Positions 1 through 8,646 of a stretch of DNA of 64,000 bases are shown here, piece after piece. Both the position numbers and the translations under genes were made by a program. The stretch is from JAADHI01 sp964451325 (GTDB taxonomy: Bacteria; Nitrospirota; Nitrospiria; SBBL01; JAADHI01): contig CAYVHO010000001.1 in the NCBI GenBank assembly GCA_964451325.1, positions 282,944 through 346,943 on the forward strand, read 5' to 3'. The notes beneath the pieces are model-generated. The model was not told where the DNA came from, did not search any database, and saw only the letters and a list, made by a program, of their open reading frames with translations. The stretch's first letter is position 1. Each line of letters starts with the position of its first letter.

Positions 1-2
1 TC

Positions 3-77
3 AGGCATCCGCACGTGGCGGAAAGCTTCAAGTACGATGTCAGGGCGAACGTGTTTTTCTTGAAGGGGAAGCCCTGA
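3..77 (+). CDS. C-terminal end of an unidentified protein (runs off the window)
   Basis: An open frame enters from the left edge and stops at TGA 75-77, leaving 24 residues ending in VFFLKGKP. It lies 36 bp upstream of the RND adaptor gene on the same strand, so it may be the first gene of that operon, for example a regulator or outer-membrane partner. The fragment is too short to assign a family, and no motif is recognisable. Confidence 0.4.
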   Translation, partial: RHPHVAESFKYDVRANVFFLKGKP

Positions 78-113
78 CGGTATTTCGAGGAAGCTTATTA
101 TGAGTGGACACAG

Positions 114-1265
114 ATGAAGGTCTCTAAATGCATCTCATTCAAATCTGCTAAAAAAGTGGCCTTGTTTTTTGTAACGGTATTCTTATTACAGCCAATAGTT
201 GTTGTTGCGCAAGGACGACCTCCGGCAAATGTGGTTGTTTCCCCGGTGAGACTGGAAACGATTCAGGACGAAATTCTTCAGATTGGCACTGTAGAGTCTT
301 GGCGCGCCAGTCGTGTGGCGACCGAAGTTTCAGGCCGTGTGGAAGAATTACGGGTGCGACGGGGTGCAAAAGTCAAAAAAGGCGATCTGCTGGTGAGGCT
401 TTCCGCAAGCACGCTTCGTTTGAAATTAAAAGAATCTGAAGCGAAACAAAATGCGGCGATGGCACGTTTGCAGAAGTCACGGGATAACCTCAAACGCAGT
501 GAAGGTCTAATGAAGGAAGGCTTGATCTCAGAGCGGGCCTACCGTGATGCCAAACTCACGGTGGAAGAATTAGAGCAGACGCTTGCTGTCAATGAATCCG
601 AACGACTTCAGGCGCAGGATGAATTGAGTAAAAAAGAGGTGCGTTCACCCTTTGATGGCATTGTGACGCAAGCCTTGACCGAAGAAGGGCAGTGGGTCAC
701 CGAAGGGGGTGGCATTGTACACTTGGTGGATCTTTCACGGGTTAGAATTTTGGTCGAAATGCCTGAAAAATACATCCGTGAAGTCCAGAGAGGCGGCGCA
801 GTTTCCGTGCAGATTGACGCGATTCCGGGTGAGGTTTTTTCAGGAAAGGTGCATGCCCTGATTCCGGCTGGAGATCGTGCCGCGCGGCTTTTTCCGGTTG
901 AAGTCCATGTTGAAAATAAGGGTTTGCTTTTGCAAGAAGGTATGTTGGCTCGTGTTGCTTTTTCTTTGGGTGCATCGCGACGTGTTTTGATGGTGGATAA
1001 GGATGCCTTGATTCGGAAAGGGAGCGAGGCCTTTCTTTTTGTCGTGGAAGATGCAAAGGCGGTGAAAAAAACCGTTAGAGTCGGCCAGGGAAAAGCAGGC
1101 TTAATCGAAGTAAGTGGAGAAATTAAGGCGGATGATCTTGTTGTGATTCGCGGTAACGAACGTCTAAGAGAAGGCCGGGCCGTGCATGTTGTAAGGGATG
1201 ATGCCGGGCCAGCCGAAGAGAGGCCTTTTGCCTCCGATCAAGAATCACCCGGACATGCACATTAA
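114..1265 (+). CDS. RND efflux periplasmic adaptor (membrane fusion protein, HlyD/AcrA type)
   Basis: A 383-residue periplasmic adaptor that would link the inner-membrane RND pump encoded next to an outer-membrane channel. Residues about 14-32 form a signal peptide/hydrophobic segment ending VVVAQG. A lipoyl-like half motif (VRRGAKVKKGDLLVRL) near residue 82 is followed by an alpha-helical hairpin (about 105-170) and the second half (VRSPFDGIVTQ). Beta-barrel and membrane-proximal domains complete the usual order. Length fits the family. The permease ATG is only 6 bp after the stop, so the two are an operon. Substrate cannot be predicted: the pair could be a drug or solvent exporter or a housekeeping exporter. 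There is no lipobox cysteine, unlike AcrA. Confidence 0.92.
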   Translation: MKVSKCISFKSAKKVALFFVTVFLLQPIVVVAQGRPPANVVVSPVRLETIQDEILQIGTVESWRASRVATEVSGRVEELRVRRGAKVKKGDLLVRLSASTLRLKLKESEAKQNAAMARLQKSRDNLKRSEGLMKEGLISERAYRDAKLTVEELEQTLAVNESERLQAQDELSKKEVRSPFDGIVTQALTEEGQWVTEGGGIVHLVDLSRVRILVEMPEKYIREVQRGGAVSVQIDAIPGEVFSGKVHALIPAGDRAARLFPVEVHVENKGLLLQEGMLARVAFSLGASRRVLMVDKDALIRKGSEAFLFVVEDAKAVKKTVRVGQGKAGLIEVSGEIKADDLVVIRGNERLREGRAVHVVRDDAGPAEERPFASDQESPGHAH

Positions 1266-1271
1266 GAAATT

Positions 1272-4200
1272 ATGACTTTTATTGAAACCATGATCAAGAG
1301 GCCAGTCTCGGTTGTTGTGGGGGTCATTTTACTCCTGCTTTTTGGTTTTATTTCGCTTTTTAAAATTCCCATTCAACTGACCCCCGAAGTGATTAAACCT
1401 GAGATTACCGTTGAAACCTTTTGGCGGGGTGCCAGTGCACGTGAAATCGAACGGGAAGTGACGGAGCGTCAAGAAGAACAACTTAAATCCATCCCCGGTC
1501 TGGTTGAAATGACCAGTGAAAGCCGTGAAAGTCGCAGCGAAATTGTGCTCACCTTTCAAACCGAAACCAATTTAGATACCGCTTTACTCAATGTCTCAAA
1601 CCGCCTCAATCAAGTGACTGATTTTCCTCTGGATGCGGAGCGTCCTGTCTTAAGAACGGTGAATGTTGCCTCCTCCGCAATTGCCTGGTTTATTTTAAAA
1701 CCCATTCCTGGCAATGAAAAAGACATTAACACTTATCATGATTTTGCCGAAGATTTTATCAAAACCCGTTTTGAGCGGGTCTTGGGTGTGGCGATTAGCA
1801 ATGTTTTTGGGGGACGTGAACGTGAAATGCAGGTGGTGATTGATCCTAATGTCATTGCAGCGCGAAACGTGACGATTTTGGATGTGACCCGCGCTTTGGC
1901 GCGGGAAAACGCCAATGTCAGTGCGGGAGATTTTGAAGAAGGCAAACGTCGCTACCTTGTCAGAACTCTAGGGGAATATCGTTCAACGGAGGACATCGAA
2001 AACATTGTTGTTAAACGTGTGGGCGGAAAACATGTTTTTTTGAAAGATGTCGCACAGGTTGCACTGGGCTATAAAAAGCCCCTGCGCTCCGTGCGTCAAA
2101 ATGGTGATCCTGCCATTGCGGTGAATGCCTTACAGGAATCCGGCGCGAATACCCTCGATATTATGGATGGACTCCGGACTGCAGTCGAAGAGCTGAATGC
2201 AGGCATACTCAAAGACAATGGGCTGCACCTTAATCAGGTTTATGATGAAACAGACTACATCAACAGCTCGCTTGATTTGGTCCAGCAAAACCTGATTGTC
2301 GGTGGGCTACTTGCTGTTTTTGTCCTGATGCTTTTTTTGAGAAGTGCTTCAAGTACCCTGATTGTGGCGACGGCGATTCCGATTAGTGTGGTGGGTACCT
2401 TTATCGTGTTGCACATGCTGGGGCGAAATTTGAATGTCGTTTCTCTTGCGGGCATGGCCTTTGCCGTAGGCATGGTTGTGGACGTCGCCATCGTGGTCTT
2501 GGAGAATATTTATCGCCATAGGCAATTAGGAAAAACCCGTTCAAAGGCCGTGATCGATGGCATGAATGAAGTGTGGGGTGCGGTCTTTGCGAGTACACTC
2601 ACGACCATCGCCGTTTTTTTACCCATCTTTTTTATCGAAGAACAGATCGGCCAGCTTTTTCGCGATATTGCCATTGCGATTAGCGCGAGTGTGGCATTAA
2701 GTCTCATTGTTGCGATGACCGTCATTCCCACTTTTTCTGCGATGATTTTAGGCGGGGCAAAGGAGACGAAAAAAGAAAACCAACTGTTTGGGATTGTGCC
2801 ACTTGCGGCCCGTTTTGCTGATGGCATTGCCACACTTGTTTATCAGATCTGTAAACGCCCTCTTATTTCTTTTTGTGTTGTTGTCGGCATGACGGCACTT
2901 TCAGTCAGTCTGGCTTGGTTTCTCATGCCCAAAGCAGAGTATTTACCGGAAGGCAATCGCAATCTGGTCTTGGGGATTCTTTTGCCACCGCCGGGTTACA
3001 ACCTGGATGAAATTCAGAAAATCGGAAAAATGATTGAAAAGGACATTCGTCCCTACTGGGAGAAAGATCCCGACAACCCAAAAGCTTCTGATCCCGAAGG
3101 CCCTGCCGCATTGAACTTTTTTTATGTGGCTTCGGGGCGTCAGGTTTTTATGGGGGTGCGGGTGCGTGAGGCCGCACGTATTCGCGAGATGATTCCCATT
3201 ATGCAAGGCGCGCTTCGTAAAATACCGGGTATGATTGCCATCGTCCTGCAATCAGGGCTTTTTTCACGCGGGATTGGCGAGGGGCGTAGTATTGACGTGG
3301 CTTTTTCTGGACCAGAGTTAGAGCGCCTGGTCGGCATGGGGGGACGGGCCTTTGGCCAACTAATGGAACTCATGCCAGGCGCTCAGATTCGTCCCATTCC
3401 AAGCTTGGATTTAGGCACACCGGAAATCCAAATTTTGCCCGACCGTGTGCGCATGGCCGACATGAATTTGGATGCACAAGACTTGGGTAAGATTGTTGAT
3501 GCACTTCTAGATGGCACAAAGGCCAGCGAGTATTTTGATGAAGGAGAGCGGCTTGACTTGGTTGTGACGGGTGATAAAAACTTTCAATGGCAAAGTCACG
3601 ATTTAGAACGTATTCCCATTCGCACGCCTTCGGGACAAATTGTGACCTTGGGTGCGGTGGCGGATGTGGTGATCACGAACGGGCCGCAGCAGGTGAATCA
3701 TCTCGAACGAGAGCGCACGGTTTCTGTGCGTGTTGTGCCCCCAATTGAGATTCCGCTGCAAGAAGCCATGGAGATGATTGAAGAGAAAGTCCTGGCCCCG
3801 ATGAAGGCCGATGGCACGGTCAGCTTGCCTTATCGGGTGCGTTTAAGTGGTACGGCGGATGACTTGGTCGTGACACGGAAAGCCGTGCAGTGGAATTTGA
3901 TCATTGCCGGCTTGATTACCTATCTTTTAATCGCGGCATTGTTTGAATCCTTCTTCTATGCCTTTGTGATTATGATCAGTGTGCCTTTGGCCGCAGGCGG
4001 TGGGTTTTTGGGTTTATGGTTGGTGAGTACTTTTGTGACCTATCAAACCTTGGATGTTTTGACGATGTTGGGTTTTATTATCCTCATCGGTACCGTGGTA
4101 AACAACGCCATTCTCATCGTCCATCAAGCCTTGCACTATATGCGGGAAGACGGCGTCGAAGCGGTCGAAGCCATGAAACAATCGGTGCGGGTGAGGGTGC

Positions 4201-4424
4201 GTCCTATTTTTATGAGTACGATGACCAGTGTTTGTGGCATGTTGCCACTGGTGCTTTTTACCGGGCCGGGTTCTGAAATCTACCGCGGCATTGGCAGTGT
4301 GGTGGTGGGTGGATTAACGCTTTCGACCTTGTTTACGCTTTTTCTGGTGCCTGCGCTTTTTACCCTGATGAGCCGTATCAAAACGATTTCTTCGGGCAGA
4401 AAAAGTGTGGGATCTATTTCCTAA
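1272..4424 (+). CDS. RND family efflux permease (HAE1/AcrB-like)
   Basis: A 1050-residue inner-membrane proton antiporter of the resistance-nodulation-division family. It shows the expected duplicated plan: TM1 at the N-terminus (MIKRPVSVVVGVILL), a large periplasmic loop, a TM bundle around residues 335-555, a second loop, and a final TM bundle from about residue 870. The TM4 motif reads GMVVDVAIVVLEN, keeping the first of the two Asp residues of AcrB and replacing the second with Val. The TM10 motif reads VVNNAILIV, with Asn where AcrB has its relay Lys. Both substitutions occur in other RND branches, so activity is still expected, but it is not a canonical AcrB. It is coupled to the adaptor gene upstream; no TolC gene is visible in the window. 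Its last 4 bp overlap the convergent gene downstream. Confidence 0.95.
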   Translation: MTFIETMIKRPVSVVVGVILLLLFGFISLFKIPIQLTPEVIKPEITVETFWRGASAREIEREVTERQEEQLKSIPGLVEMTSESRESRSEIVLTFQTETNLDTALLNVSNRLNQVTDFPLDAERPVLRTVNVASSAIAWFILKPIPGNEKDINTYHDFAEDFIKTRFERVLGVAISNVFGGREREMQVVIDPNVIAARNVTILDVTRALARENANVSAGDFEEGKRRYLVRTLGEYRSTEDIENIVVKRVGGKHVFLKDVAQVALGYKKPLRSVRQNGDPAIAVNALQESGANTLDIMDGLRTAVEELNAGILKDNGLHLNQVYDETDYINSSLDLVQQNLIVGGLLAVFVLMLFLRSASSTLIVATAIPISVVGTFIVLHMLGRNLNVVSLAGMAFAVGMVVDVAIVVLENIYRHRQLGKTRSKAVIDGMNEVWGAVFASTLTTIAVFLPIFFIEEQIGQLFRDIAIAISASVALSLIVAMTVIPTFSAMILGGAKETKKENQLFGIVPLAARFADGIATLVYQICKRPLISFCVVVGMTALSVSLAWFLMPKAEYLPEGNRNLVLGILLPPPGYNLDEIQKIGKMIEKDIRPYWEKDPDNPKASDPEGPAALNFFYVASGRQVFMGVRVREAARIREMIPIMQGALRKIPGMIAIVLQSGLFSRGIGEGRSIDVAFSGPELERLVGMGGRAFGQLMELMPGAQIRPIPSLDLGTPEIQILPDRVRMADMNLDAQDLGKIVDALLDGTKASEYFDEGERLDLVVTGDKNFQWQSHDLERIPIRTPSGQIVTLGAVADVVITNGPQQVNHLERERTVSVRVVPPIEIPLQEAMEMIEEKVLAPMKADGTVSLPYRVRLSGTADDLVVTRKAVQWNLIIAGLITYLLIAALFESFFYAFVIMISVPLAAGGGFLGLWLVSTFVTYQTLDVLTMLGFIILIGTVVNNAILIVHQALHYMREDGVEAVEAMKQSVRVRVRPIFMSTMTSVCGMLPLVLFTGPGSEIYRGIGSVVVGGLTLSTLFTLFLVPALFTLMSRIKTISSGRKSVGSIS

Positions 4425-4717
4425 GGTGTATCCGCAATATGAAATCGGCGTGTTTTCCCTGCCCCTCCGTACACCATAAAGACCTTTTTACTTTCGCGGA
4501 CTTGAATATCTGACCAAGCATTATTTTTGCCATCGTAATAGGCTTCGGGGTCAGAGCCACTGGCTTTAAAAAAGTCAGGGTTGGAAATACCTGCGTCCAT
4601 GACTTCGCCTACGAGACATTCTGTGATAAATCCATTGCCCTTGAGTTCAATCTTTGCCAGGGTTTGAAGGATTTCATTGCCGTTTGTCAAAATAAGTTCT
4701 TCCATCTGTGTGTCCAT
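4421..4717 (-). CDS. Hypothetical protein, 98 residues
   Basis: A short convergent gene whose stop overlaps the end of the RND permease by 4 bp. I chose the ATG at 4717 (start MDTQMEELILTNG) because an AAGGAGC ribosome-binding site sits immediately upstream; the frame stays open to an ATG at 4759, but that codon has no comparable site. The product is soluble with no signal peptide. It ends with a segment (VRESKKVFMVYGGAGKTRRF) that may form a small beta-rich domain. I do not recognise the family. The clear ribosome-binding site supports a real gene. Confidence 0.6.
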   Translation of the reverse strand: MDTQMEELILTNGNEILQTLAKIELKGNGFITECLVGEVMDAGISNPDFFKASGSDPEAYYDGKNNAWSDIQVRESKKVFMVYGGAGKTRRFHIADTP

Positions 4718-4870
4718 GCTCCTTGCATTATTTTTAAAAAACTTTCTTGTCGTGGTCATTCTATCAAACCCGATCTTGATTTTGTCAGGCTTTATTTTGG
4801 GTTTTTCAGGTTAAAACTAAAAAAGGCATTATAATTAGTACAATACATTCAATATGTTGAGGATTCATTG

Positions 4871-7105
4871 ATGTTTAGGACGCGGATATACTTTTTGTGT
4901 CATCGCTCATTTTATCGCTTTTTTAACCTGCTTTTATGGAGTGCTTTATTGCTGTGTTTCCTGAGTGTTTTGCCATCTCATGCACAGAATGCAAAGCGGC
5001 AGCAAACAAGTCTTAAAAGTCCTTCTCAAAAAGAGCGGGTGCTTGAAAAACGCCTTATCCGTGCCTTCGCACAAGATAAAATCGCGGTGCGGGCTGCGGT
5101 AAAATTGTTGCGTTTAGGAGACCTTCAGGCTTTGCGGTCTCGTTTAGAAAAATCCCTTGAAAAAAATCGCAACCACAAAAAGAGAACGCATTTTGCTGGA
5201 GCAGATGCCTTTGCACTTGCCGCCCTAGAAGAAGTTCAGTCAAATTTTAAGGCGGCGCAATCTTATTACGAAGTCGCGCTTTCATTTGATTCGGAAAATA
5301 CGACCTACTTAAGGCATCTTGGTGTGATGCTCAGCACTTATGGAAAACCCAAGGCGGCAATTTCTCATCTGGAAAAGGCCTTGGCCTTGCTTTTAAAACA
5401 AGAGGGTGCAAGGCATCCAGAGATTGTGAAGGTTTACAATCAAGTGGCACAGGCTTGGGAGAGCGCGGGAGATCTCGGAGAAGCAGTCAATTTTCGCGAA
5501 AAAGTACTGATCACTTCAAAAAAAAATTACGGCGATAAACATCAAAAAACGGCAATGGCGCATCATGGTTTGGGAAAGGTATTGGAGAAGACGGGTGAAC
5601 TAAAGGCCTCTATCCTTCAGTTTAGAAGGGCGCTTGAAATTGACGTGGGTCTTTATGGAGATGACCATCCCTATGTTTCGAGTCGTTACAATACCTTGAG
5701 CATGGCGCTTTACACCTTGGGCGAATCTGAGGAAGCCCAGGTGCTCTATAAAAAGGCCATTGAAACGGCTTCGGCTCAGGATGATAAAAATGACCCCAAT
5801 GCTGCGATTCGATACAACAATTTTGCCTTGGCCTGGTACAAACTGGGGGATGCCAATAAGGCCATTGTTTTGTATACTCGAGCCTTAGACTTGGATTTGG
5901 CACGTTATGGCGAAGGAGATCCTAAAATAGCAGAACGCTATAATAATCTAGGGCGTGCCTGGACAAAAGCCGGAAATTTTGAAAAAGGCATTGCTTTTTA
6001 TAAAAAAGCCCTTGAAATTGATGTGGCGGTTTACGGCCCACAGCAGCCCAAAACAGCAACCCGTCATGGCAATCTGGGCACCGCTTATTATCAGGCGGGT
6101 GATTACAACCGTTCTCTGGAAGAATATACAAAAGCCTTCAAAATTGATCTCAGAATTTATGGCGATGCGCACCCAAAAATGGCGAAACGCTACGGGGATC
6201 TGGGCCGCAGTTTATTTAAGCAGGGGGCTTTTCAACGTGCCACAGAATTGTACGATAAGGCCCTGAATATTGAACGGGAGGTTTATGGGGAAAGTCATCC
6301 CAAGGTGGCTGAGCGTTACGGCATGTTGGGCAAAATATGGAAGGCCCTGGGGAACCTTCAAGAAGCGATCATTTTGTATGTAAAAGCTCTCAAAATTGAA
6401 ATCGAGATCTATGGGGAGACCCACGCAAAAATCGCAGGGCGTTACAATGATATCGGCGCAATTCTTATTAAAGTCGGACGATATCAACAGGCCTTTGTTT
6501 TGTATGGTAAGGCCCTGAAGATCAATCGTAATATTCATGGGCTCGTTCATGTAAATACCGCAAGAAGTTATAACAATCTGGCTTTAGCCGTCTACCATTT
6601 GGGGGATGCTGAAAAGGCTGTTTTGTTTTATACAGAAGCGCTTGAGATCGATCTGGCTTTGTATGGGGAAAATCACCCTGAAATCGCAAGGGCTTACAAT
6701 AACATGGGCTCAGCACTTTATCGTTTGAATGACATGGAGCAGGCCATCGAATTTTATCGGAAGGCCCTCCAGATTGATTTGGAAATTTATGGGACATTAA
6801 ACCCAAAGGTCATTATTCGATATACTAATTTGGGTTTGGCTTGGGAGCAATTGGGTGACCTAAAACAGGCTATTTTCAATCTCAACAAAGCACTTGAGAT
6901 TGAAATATCAGGTTATGGGCAAGCACATCCCAATGTCGCAATCCGATACAATAACCTGGGGATGGTTTGGGAAAAAATGGGGCAAGAAAAAAAGGCTGCT
7001 GCGTTGTTTCAAAAAGCCTTTCAGATTTTTAATACAGCACTCGGCCCGGATCATGAGATGACCCGGAAAGTCATGTCGAATATCGAACGGCTTAGACCTT
7101 CTTGA
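4871..7105 (+). CDS. Secreted/periplasmic TPR protein with 14 kinesin-light-chain-type 42-residue repeats
   Basis: A 744-residue protein with an N-terminal hydrophobic segment (residues about 10-38, ending SHAQN), predicted exported, or anchored if uncleaved. After a basic, helical linker come one ordinary 34-residue TPR-like unit and then about fourteen 42-residue units of the type RYNNLGxAWxxxGDxxKAIxxYxKALEIDLxxYGxxHPKxA. This is the TPR_12/kinesin light chain pattern, forming a superhelical scaffold. The repeats run to the last residues, so there is no catalytic domain. ATG at 4871 is preferred over the TTG just before it. A TATAAT-like -10 box lies at 4830-4835. Role is probably protein-protein interaction; the partner is unknown. 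Confidence 0.85.
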   Translation: MFRTRIYFLCHRSFYRFFNLLLWSALLLCFLSVLPSHAQNAKRQQTSLKSPSQKERVLEKRLIRAFAQDKIAVRAAVKLLRLGDLQALRSRLEKSLEKNRNHKKRTHFAGADAFALAALEEVQSNFKAAQSYYEVALSFDSENTTYLRHLGVMLSTYGKPKAAISHLEKALALLLKQEGARHPEIVKVYNQVAQAWESAGDLGEAVNFREKVLITSKKNYGDKHQKTAMAHHGLGKVLEKTGELKASILQFRRALEIDVGLYGDDHPYVSSRYNTLSMALYTLGESEEAQVLYKKAIETASAQDDKNDPNAAIRYNNFALAWYKLGDANKAIVLYTRALDLDLARYGEGDPKIAERYNNLGRAWTKAGNFEKGIAFYKKALEIDVAVYGPQQPKTATRHGNLGTAYYQAGDYNRSLEEYTKAFKIDLRIYGDAHPKMAKRYGDLGRSLFKQGAFQRATELYDKALNIEREVYGESHPKVAERYGMLGKIWKALGNLQEAIILYVKALKIEIEIYGETHAKIAGRYNDIGAILIKVGRYQQAFVLYGKALKINRNIHGLVHVNTARSYNNLALAVYHLGDAEKAVLFYTEALEIDLALYGENHPEIARAYNNMGSALYRLNDMEQAIEFYRKALQIDLEIYGTLNPKVIIRYTNLGLAWEQLGDLKQAIFNLNKALEIEISGYGQAHPNVAIRYNNLGMVWEKMGQEKKAAALFQKAFQIFNTALGPDHEMTRKVMSNIERLRPS

Positions 7106-7182
7106 TAGGGCATGAGGAATTCGAGTGGACGCCTCAGTTCGTGGGAATGATCGTTTTTGAGGCAGGCCTGAAGTACAGTTGC

Positions 7183-7349
7183 TAAAGGAAGCTCTGATTA
7201 AGTCATGAATCATTTTTTCAAGGCAAAAATCCCCAGATTCTGCGTTGTAAATTTTGGAAATAGCGGGCTATTCCCTGCAATTTCCACCTTAAATTTGGAA
7301 ATTTTATCTCTCGAAAAATCTGACCCAGACTTAATCAGAGCTTCCTAAA
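7183..7349. mobile_element. 159-bp MITE with 18-bp perfect terminal inverted repeats and TAAA target duplication (IS5-like ends)
   Basis: The left end GGAAGCTCTGATTAAGTC (7187-7204) is the exact reverse complement of the right end at 7328-7345. Directly outside, TAAA occurs on both sides (7183-7186 and 7346-7349), as expected for a 4-bp target duplication. The 159-bp interior has no reading frame for a transposase but contains nested partial palindromes built on GGAAAT. The ends starting GGAAG and the 4-bp duplication resemble the IS5 group, so this is probably a non-autonomous derivative mobilised by an IS5-type transposase. It fills most of the gap between the TPR gene and the flavoprotein gene. 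Confidence 0.75.
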
Positions 7350-7402
7350 ATAACAAAATAGAGTATGATCTCTCCAGGTATTTTCTGTTTTTATGGTGAG
7401 AG

Positions 7403-8644
7403 ATGGACTCTTTTGATGTGGTGATTGTGGGCGCGGGGCCAGGGGGTGGGGCGGCAGCGCGTCAACTTTCGAAAGCGGGTTTTAAAGTGCTTTTATTTGA
7501 AAAAGAGCGCTCGTTTGCAGCCAATGATTTTTCCAGTGGCGGTGCACCCCTCGAAATTTTAAGTGACTTTCAATTGCCTGAGTCTGTCGTTGGTGCCTAC
7601 TGTCACAAAATTCGTATTTCAGCGACAGCGCATACCCATATTTGGCAGGATGAAAATCCTGTGGCCATCGTGCTGGATTTTAAAAAACTCCGAACCTTTT
7701 TGGCCGAAGAAGCCATTCAAAACGGCGCAAGGATTTTTTTTGGCTGCGCCTATCGCGCGCATCGCCGTGAAGGCTCAGATCTTGTGATAGATTATAAAAA
7801 GGCGGGTCATGATGTCTTGCTCAGCGTCCGAGCGAAAGTCCTTATTGATGCGACAGGATCAGATCGGCGCGTTTTAGGGGATGGTCTTAAAACGCATGAG
7901 GCTTCAGCAGATGATGTGATTGTTGGACGTGGGATTGAATACCTCGTCGAAGTACCTGAAGCGGTTTATCATAGCTATGCAGATTGTCTTTCGTTTTATA
8001 TCGGCTCCAAATGGATGCCGCAAGGCTATGCTTGGATTTTTCCGATGTCTGCAAATTTGCTTAAAATTGGTGTGGGACGAAATTTTCCCAACACACAATT
8101 TGTGCCACATCGTCGAGCCATGAAAGATTATCTGGATCAATTGATTATTGAGTGTCTCAAAACAGATGAAATCAATGTCATTGACCGACATGGCAAAACA
8201 ATTGTCTATACCTGCCACCATCGAGATCTTTATGTGGATCAAAATATGATTGCAATCGGAGATGCCGTTTCAACGGTAAATCCGCTGACCTTTGAAGGTA
8301 TTCGTCATGCCTTAAAAAGTGGTGAAATTGCGGCAAGACATGTGCGCAACTTTTTGGAAAAAAAGGTTCCCAATCTAAAACCCTATGTCGGTGAGATGCG
8401 GCGCTATTGTGGCATGAAATGGGTTGTTTCCGAGTTGTTGACACACAAAATATACCGTGAACCCGAGGATGCAAAAATGACCCTCATGCTACAAGCCCTA
8501 CAATCTTTAAGTCTTGCGGCTTTGAAAGATCTTGTTTTTTATTATCGTTTTAAAATCGCGATGAAATTTTATGTGAGATACCAATTTTTACTTTTAAGAC
8601 AGGCACTCTCTTTTTCCGGCCGCTCCCCTAAATCGAGGTCTTAA
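7403..8644 (+). CDS. FAD-dependent oxidoreductase, geranylgeranyl reductase family
   Basis: A 413-residue flavoprotein. The N-terminal dinucleotide-binding motif VVIVGAGPGGGAAARQL is followed by the E of LFEKE. A second FAD-contact motif, IGDAVSTVNPLTFEGIRHAL (about residue 285), is typical of the geranylgeranyl reductase/digeranylglycerophospholipid reductase family. The segment GYAWIFPMSANLLKIGVG is also family-typical. Such enzymes reduce isoprenoid chains or halogenate or oxidise small molecules; the substrate here is unknown. It ends 2 bp before the ammonia-lyase gene, so the two are translationally linked and probably act in one pathway, which argues against a purely archaeal-type lipid role. 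A -10-like TATGAT lies about 30 bp upstream of the start. Confidence 0.82.
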   Translation: MDSFDVVIVGAGPGGGAAARQLSKAGFKVLLFEKERSFAANDFSSGGAPLEILSDFQLPESVVGAYCHKIRISATAHTHIWQDENPVAIVLDFKKLRTFLAEEAIQNGARIFFGCAYRAHRREGSDLVIDYKKAGHDVLLSVRAKVLIDATGSDRRVLGDGLKTHEASADDVIVGRGIEYLVEVPEAVYHSYADCLSFYIGSKWMPQGYAWIFPMSANLLKIGVGRNFPNTQFVPHRRAMKDYLDQLIIECLKTDEINVIDRHGKTIVYTCHHRDLYVDQNMIAIGDAVSTVNPLTFEGIRHALKSGEIAARHVRNFLEKKVPNLKPYVGEMRRYCGMKWVVSELLTHKIYREPEDAKMTLMLQALQSLSLAALKDLVFYYRFKIAMKFYVRYQFLLLRQALSFSGRSPKSRS

Positions 8645-8646
8645 GG

